Assembly: GCA_016720395.1 (NCBI GenBank)
Contig: JADKKR010000011.1
Coordinates: 1 to 56,377, forward strand
Length of the DNA: 56,377 nucleotides
Origin: Geobacteraceae bacterium
GTDB taxonomy: Bacteria > Desulfobacterota > Desulfuromonadia > Geobacterales > Pseudopelobacteraceae
Direction of reading: 5' to 3'
Made by a program: the position numbers and the translations under genes. The notes beneath the pieces are model-generated. The model was not told where the DNA came from, did not search any database, and saw only the letters and a program-made list of their open reading frames with translations. Shown piece after piece: positions 54,401 through 56,377 of this stretch. Position 1 is the stretch's first letter. The number at the start of each line of letters is the position of its first letter.

Positions 54401-55872
54401 ACGCCGAGATCTCCGAGATGCGCCGCTCGGTGGTCTACAAGAATTATGAGAACAATGCGGCCCCGTTAGCCTTTGACCTGACAGCTCCGGCCGACACCTC
54501 CCAGGTGCGCACCGAGTTCAACATTGTCTGGCAGCCCTCACACGACCCGGACGGCCTGAGCTACACCGTCCAGATTGCCACCGACGGAAGCTCGGAAACC
54601 GCATTCTCCAACAGCATCATCTTCCAGAAGGAAGAGATCGAAAACAGCTGGTACAGCGTGGATGCCGGCGTGGGGCTGAATGACGCCGCCACCTACTACT
54701 GGCGCGTGATCGCCGTCGATAGTTCCGGCGGGCAAACGGCCAGCACCCAGACCTGGAGTTTCCAGACCAACAACACCAATGCCCTGCCGGTCAAGATCAA
54801 GGGGCAGGTGGTAACGACACTGGGGGCGGCCGTTTCCGGCGCCACAATCAATATCAAAACAATGGCTAATGCACTGGTGGCACAGTTCGGCAGCCTGCCC
54901 GACGGCACCTACCTGGCAACCATCCCTCCTAATACATACAGACTCAGCGCCCAGGCCCCCGGCTTTGCAAGTAACAATGAGGTCAGCGTGACGGCCAGCG
55001 GAATACTGGTCACGGCCGGTACGCTCCAGGTCCTCGATATTGCCAAACCGGCGATTAGCGAGTTCACGCTGCCGGTGACGTCCTCCAGCGCGACGATCTC
55101 GTTCCTGACTCTGGCTGCCACAGACAATGTGGCCGCTACAGAGTTCTGCGTGATCGAGAACAGTTCCTCCGCCGGTTGCAGTTGGGGCGCTAAACCGACC
55201 CAGTTCACCTTCGGCGGGCTGACGCCGGGGGTGGCCTCACCGAAGACGTTGTATGCCTATGCCCGCGACGGTGCCGGCAACGTGTCCGATGTGACGATAT
55301 TCTCACAGGCCACGGTGACGGTCACCCTGCCACCGACGCTGCAGGTGAGCGTATCCGGCACCGGCCGGGTCTATCAGAGCCCGTCGGGGATCGACTGCAC
55401 CAGTGCCAACCCGTTGACACCCGGATGCAATGCCTCCGTCACCACGGGCACTCCGTTTACGCTGGTGGCCGACGCAAACAACTGGCGTTATCTGTTCTCG
55501 GCCTGGAGCGGCACCTACTGCATCGGCAGCACTGATCCGACCTGCAGCTTCAGCCTGAACGGAGACGCAAGCATAACAGCGACATTCGTGCCGAACTTCC
55601 AGGCTCGTTACTGGAGAGTCTCCACGACAGAGTGGCTGCAGTATTCGTCACTGCAAGATGCCATTAATGCTGCCGACACAGGCTCCACGGTGGAGGCCAT
55701 GGCCTACCTGTTTCAGGAGGCGGTCCTGTTCGATCGGGCCAGCACGGAGGTGACTATTGACGGCGGACGGGAACCGAACTTCGGGGCAGCGACCGGTAAC
55801 TACACCATCGTGAAAGGACCGCTCACCGTAAAGCAGGGAAGACTGAATGTCAGGAGTCTGGTCGTGAAGTAG
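45448..55872 (+). CDS. Giant RCC1-propeller / Ig / C13-like protease protein (main part)
   Basis: 3474 aa from the first ATG; the true reading continues upstream into the 44594 fragment. Order: an anchor-J/lectin-like insert (45321-45755), 17 RCC1 blades (making 21 with the first four), an InlB-like repeat (about 48325-48555), then ten Ig-like modules with the motif CSDxxxGCxxMQFSN. Seven more RCC1 blades (49366-50440) interrupt module 3. Modules 4-6 and 7-9 are a tandem duplication. Then a chitobiase-C-like module (52600-52870), Ig, and the clan CD protease domain with His at 53518 (FVDHGN) and Cys at 53653 (LGACYSG). FN3-like, carboxypeptidase-regulatory-like and InlB-like modules follow, ending GRLNVRSLVVK. 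Exported; substrate unknown. Confidence 0.85.
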   Translation: MAKAPTITANQNASKQLTQDCQAGTISFWYSVGSEPCCDGLRFYIDGAQQSFFRGAIGWTSASYAVAAGTHTFSWEYHKDGSVDTAPDTAVIDHITITPVNLHSWTSVSAGASHTVAINADGTLWAWGDNSSNQLGDGTSTQRTKPTRITGAGTNVASVSAGFNHTLAIKNSGELWGWGGNGTGQLGCGTGCSATTVPQRIGTGNEWTEVTAGLGSSLGAMSDGTVWAWGANNYGQLGDGTVTDRSAPVKILWKGDYWKEVGGGVTHSAALKADGTLWTWGGNAEGQLGDKSNQDKHLPQKIGDNRWAGLGIGNHSLTVKSDGTLWAWGPGASGQLGIASTINKNYPVAVSGSPWASVAAGTFHSAGLKADGSLWTWGNNGNGQLGCGGSCSATNAPQQILAGTTWLSAAIGDFHTAAVKSDGTLWAWGYNGYGNLGDGTTTQSTSPVAITTAGNDWLAVSAGYFHTTAIKSNGSLWTWGSNGYGQLGLGNTSQQITPQQVQAGSTWKVVSAGHNHTAALRSDGTLWAWGYNSSGQLGNGNFTQQTTPQQIGTDANWVSVSAGDNHTLAVKADGTLWAWGYNANGQIGDWSTISRNVPIWIDPQYTWISVGTGVSHTLAVKADGSLWGWGNNGSGELGNGTITDSLIPKQIGYTSDWEAVAAGWSYSIGKKNDGTLWGWGYGFYGQLGGGLPFNQLTPQQIGTDTWKHFTVGWQHTLGIKSDGTLWAWGSNGYGKLGNPGAAAKQLVPFAVLPGTTWASVSAGYNHTLGIKDDGTLWAWGDNIYNQLGCGAGCSVPTTIPQQIGTANNWLAVAAGNKHSLGITSDGRLYGWGDNTSGQTGLGSGIIASTPTQIGSATNWVSVDTIDSYALAVDSAGRLYSWGDNSAGQLGNGGYSTGYTPVQVGTGTGWTKVFSSGFGHSVAADTSGRLYTWGDNGYGQLGNGTINSLTTPARVAPALAVNISGLGLGTVTAQGLSCAGRSCSGSYEYGSSIVLTAAADSNSSFAGWSGCSSVSGSDCTVNFSKLSTSVYALFNDTSKPTGSITIAADYTSGITKYTRNTTLSLTLTASDPVGVVQMQFSENGSSWTTAEAYSTSKQYAIATPVDKTYTIWVRLIDAAGNDSIMTMKDSIVLKRSGPYSPSISITPSFTSGGNKYTKTSPVTLSLGAQDVTGVAAMQFCTEIPTTAGSCNGGSAAWSSPEPYVTSKLWAIPTEDGTKTVYVRFRDNIGNWSATANDSIIFDSSLPGGSITINDNAPYTTSATAALTLVCSDNSIGCTHMQFSADGLNWSTPEAFSTLRSGYQLTDGLSAMIGWGYDQYGQLGSGATKNLNEYLPSGSGSEWATFSTGGNHTLAVRSDGTLWAWGRNNFCQLGLGAAVPCDDINGYRSAPNQIGTDSDWIAVTAGYHHSLALKNDGSLWAWGYNGEGQLGIDRKENQYSPQPVAAGSSWSSVSAGFSHTLAIMSDGTLWAWGDGSYGQLGLGFIEPGYKVTTPQPLKDGFSWKKIAAGAFFNLAIRSDSTLWSWGFNDFGQLGSGDTGTLAAPALADENFWDSVAAGADHSLGIKTNGSLWTWGNNGSGQLGCGVSCDKNVLRPQEILSGTLWSAVTGGNSHSAGIRQDGSLWTWGDNYLGQLGSGEGGAQASPLGVASGTRFSKVSSGSSSDFTAAFPVSDTKYVFAKVKNSLGTWSTAMLDSIVLDQNPPGGTITINSGAAFTNALTVNLGLTCSDQTSGCASMCISNSASCSSWETFSTTKNDWPIPAGDGLKTVRLWLRDTAGNETLAGQPYTAAILLDGTGPAGTVAINTTTPGFVGSTDVVLTLTCSDGSGGSGCAQMQFSNNGSSWSTPAPFTASAPWNLTGYGATMGDGINRRVYARLLDSLGNPTTVQSATFTLDTAAPTGSLTFNGLTGYSTSPNIILNPVCSDANCYQMQFSNDGTQWTAPVAISSSFAWNLTDAAYGGTSSDGQKTVYVQFQDSTGRWSTGSINRSVLLDRVIPTGTIAIQGGATHTKTTSVDLALTCSDGNNGSGCSQMCISNQNPAITTCSGWIANNGSFSGWLLPPNDGEKIVYVLFRDAAGLETGAASAYTGSIILDGTGPTGTVSVNTTTPGFIGSTNVVLSLACNDGAGGSGCAQMQFSNNGSNWSAAVPFNTSAAWSLTGYGAVAGDGTNKIVHVKFTDTVGNLTSIQSAPFTLDTAAPAGSLTFNGTGSYTTAANVTLNPVCSDANCAQMQFSNDGSHWSSAVAYESSYAWDITNATFGGNNNDGVKTVYAQFQDMAGRWSSDVISKSVLLDRVAPDGSILINNSAVNTTSVTTTLTLSCSDAASGCNTMEFKNDSGAWSSPEPFTVTKTWPLASTNGTRTVSVRFTDNAGLASTYSSSIYLDNTAPTTSVSSPVSTLNLPTATDVYLSCDDSSGIGCAATWYTVDGTTPTESSTPYSGTPIRFSGITSPVSLKFFSVDTLGNREVPKTVSVTFISGFTTLTLDTPPTLLQNGLLDVSGKLTRYPDSVDVPNNGMDLTGLPITLTVTGPAGSPCVAGCTVTETIDAQGLPHPIITYSSLGHYKVERINTFTFPGVYTLTAHFSGTGLHQEADSPTESLLVGASAGYAIIVEGKVSSNEGLTSHNKTTNRIFATLKERGFEDDNIIYFNYGFGMVPGVDGLPDKADIQYTIETWAMDRMNGAPAPLYVIFVDHGNDSIFYIHPATITPTELNGWLATMEAGLIDAARLQKRILILGACYSGSFLDGLKQAPVAASPGPPVVKGDAGRIVISSAAANEQSYKGPNEPDGIRSGEFFIEELFKSLKRGSSLKAAFVDAAAQTRSFTSQGGNSANALNSYNDSAVQHPLLDDNGDGVGSNSLADGIGDGVEAAAVYLGIGVTNASLGPADIKNVTATRFLSFTEEQTLLEAEAYSNSAVSSAWLEVKAPTTFLEGIPDNTGQLDLVMPRWNMTLNGSKWQATYGSNLSKPTEKFGTPGKYEVFYFTKSKNAEISEMRRSVVYKNYENNAAPLAFDLTAPADTSQVRTEFNIVWQPSHDPDGLSYTVQIATDGSSETAFSNSIIFQKEEIENSWYSVDAGVGLNDAATYYWRVIAVDSSGGQTASTQTWSFQTNNTNALPVKIKGQVVTTLGAAVSGATINIKTMANALVAQFGSLPDGTYLATIPPNTYRLSAQAPGFASNNEVSVTASGILVTAGTLQVLDIAKPAISEFTLPVTSSSATISFLTLAATDNVAATEFCVIENSSSAGCSWGAKPTQFTFGGLTPGVASPKTLYAYARDGAGNVSDVTIFSQATVTVTLPPTLQVSVSGTGRVYQSPSGIDCTSANPLTPGCNASVTTGTPFTLVADANNWRYLFSAWSGTYCIGSTDPTCSFSLNGDASITATFVPNFQARYWRVSTTEWLQYSSLQDAINAADTGSTVEAMAYLFQEAVLFDRASTEVTIDGGREPNFGAATGNYTIVKGPLTVKQGRLNVRSLVVK

Positions 55873-55901
55873 GATCTATATGAAGTTACCAGCAGAAACA
55901 A

Positions 55902-55936
55902 AACAGCCGTCCCCCCATGTCGGGGGAACGGCTGTT
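55902..55936. terminator. Long hairpin terminator between the giant gene and the parvulin gene
   Basis: AACAGCCGT-C-CCCCC and GGGGG-A-ACGGCTGTT form a near-perfect stem with a short loop. The T run lies on the minus-strand side (TTTTGTTTC), so it best serves the parvulin gene, but it can also stop the 23-kb locus. Confidence 0.75.
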
Positions 55937-55965
55937 GGATGCAAGGCCGACCGGTTACGGTTATT

Positions 55966-56084
55966 CCAATTCCAGATCAAGGCGCTATCTTCGTTGGTTC
56001 GTCTTCGGCTCCTCAACGTACGTGCGAGTACGCCTCGTCGCCTCAATCCTCACCGCCTTGATTTCATCCTTGATTTGAAATTGG
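55966..56084. repeat. 119-bp element with 17-nt imperfect terminal inverted repeats
   Basis: CCAATTCCAGATCAAGG (55966) and CCTTGATTTGAAATTGG (56068) are inverted copies differing at two bases. Inside is CGTACGTGCGAGTACG and no gene. It looks like a small non-autonomous element or a structured 3' region. Confidence 0.5.
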
Positions 56085-56093
56085 CATTAGACC

Positions 56094-56377
56094 CTACAAA
56101 AGACCTGTCAGATCCTTCACTTCTATGCTGGCCTTGGCACGCAACTCCTTGGCCCACTGATTGAAGCGTTCCTCCGATTTTTTGCGGTAGACTGCGTCCT
56201 CGATTTCCACCCTGACGTTTTCAAAAGCCTTCATCTTACCGATGGTACGCTCTTCCAGCTTGATGATGTGAAAACCGGAAGGAGTATAGACCAGTTCACT
56301 TACCTCGCCAGGTTTCATGTTCAAAATTGCCGCTTCCAGTTCCGGCATCATGTCGCCCTTTTTGAAGGTGCCCAAGG
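56094..56377 (-). CDS. Parvulin-type peptidylprolyl isomerase (SurA/PpiC-like), N-terminally truncated by window end
   Basis: The C-terminal 94 residues only. LGTFKKGDMMPELEAAILNM then GEVSELVYTPSGFHIIKLEER is the rotamase (PpiC) domain end, followed by a helical tail (RFNQWAKELRAKASIEVKDL) as in SurA/PrsA-type periplasmic foldases. The start lies beyond 56377. It would assist folding of exported or outer-membrane proteins, but is on the opposite strand from the giant genes. Confidence 0.85.
   Translation of the reverse strand, partial: LGTFKKGDMMPELEAAILNMKPGEVSELVYTPSGFHIIKLEERTIGKMKAFENVRVEIEDAVYRKKSEERFNQWAKELRAKASIEVKDLTGLL

Noticed and set aside
39380..55872. CRISPR or tandem DNA repeat array in the giant genes
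   Set aside because: The repetition is at protein level (propeller blades, Ig modules); the DNA copies are divergent and in frame with no spacers.
33001..55940. Classifying the CHAT/caspase locus as a known anti-phage system such as Craspase
   Set aside because: No CRISPR effector or TPR-CHAT partner is present, and the products have signal peptides and envelope domains, pointing to a cell-surface role.

Overview
This window looks like a piece of a Geobacter-like genome (Desulfuromonadota, Geobacterales). That assignment is an inference from gene content: an MXAN_5187_C protein beside mfd, an mreB/gmhA/hldE heptose block, and a FadL/CsgG-type envelope locus. I ran no database search. Both ends cut through genes: a lytic transglycosylase on the left and a parvulin on the right. 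The window may therefore be a whole contig.

Layout. 1-3.5 kb: a frameshifted MltD-like transglycosylase, a TPR membrane protein, a small outer-membrane protein and a frameshifted MoxR-type ATPase. 3.66-5.49 kb: glmS. 5.5-9.44 kb, minus strand: a six-gene unit (htpX, a cytochrome b561-type protein, a zinc-ribbon protein, a PGPGW protein, a TerC-family protein, DUF456). It is headed by a clear promoter, a yybP-ykoY (manganese) riboswitch and a mutually exclusive terminator. 9.6-12.5 kb: uvrA. 12.8-13.6 kb: two small conserved genes.

14.08-19.8 kb: a compact radical-SAM RiPP cluster resembling the SynChlorMet (Scm) cassette. It encodes a 67-aa precursor with four CxxG units, a PqqD-like recognition protein, two radical SAM/SPASM enzymes, an S26-type peptidase with a Ser/His pair, an HPr-kinase-like protein and a nucleotidyltransferase. 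The leader matches the lasso-peptide motif YxxPxLxxxGxxxxxT except V for L. No lasso cyclase is present. 19.9-22.2 kb, minus: a lipid kinase and glmU. 22.4-32.9 kb, plus: an MXAN_5187_C protein, mfd, mreB, then GT2, gmhA, a deoxyhypusine-synthase-like gene and hldE, then a double-receiver protein. The heptose genes are separated by inverted-repeat intergenic elements.

33.0-55.9 kb: an unusual plus-strand locus of about 23 kb, starting from a strong sigma70-like promoter and ending at a hairpin. It encodes a FadL/OMPP1-type barrel, a secreted TPR/Ig/CsgG/FlgT-C protein, a class III adenylate cyclase fused to a CHAT protease, a membrane segment and a CsgG-like domain, and two giant exported proteins. 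The giants share a C-terminal half with a legumain/caspase-like (clan CD) protease domain. They differ in their propellers: 14 BNR/GH74-like repeats in one and 28 RCC1 repeats in the other. A decayed 3' scar of a second cyclase-CHAT gene lies between the giants, which suggests that a two-gene unit was duplicated and one member then lost. This locus and the RiPP cluster are the best candidates for undescribed biology here.
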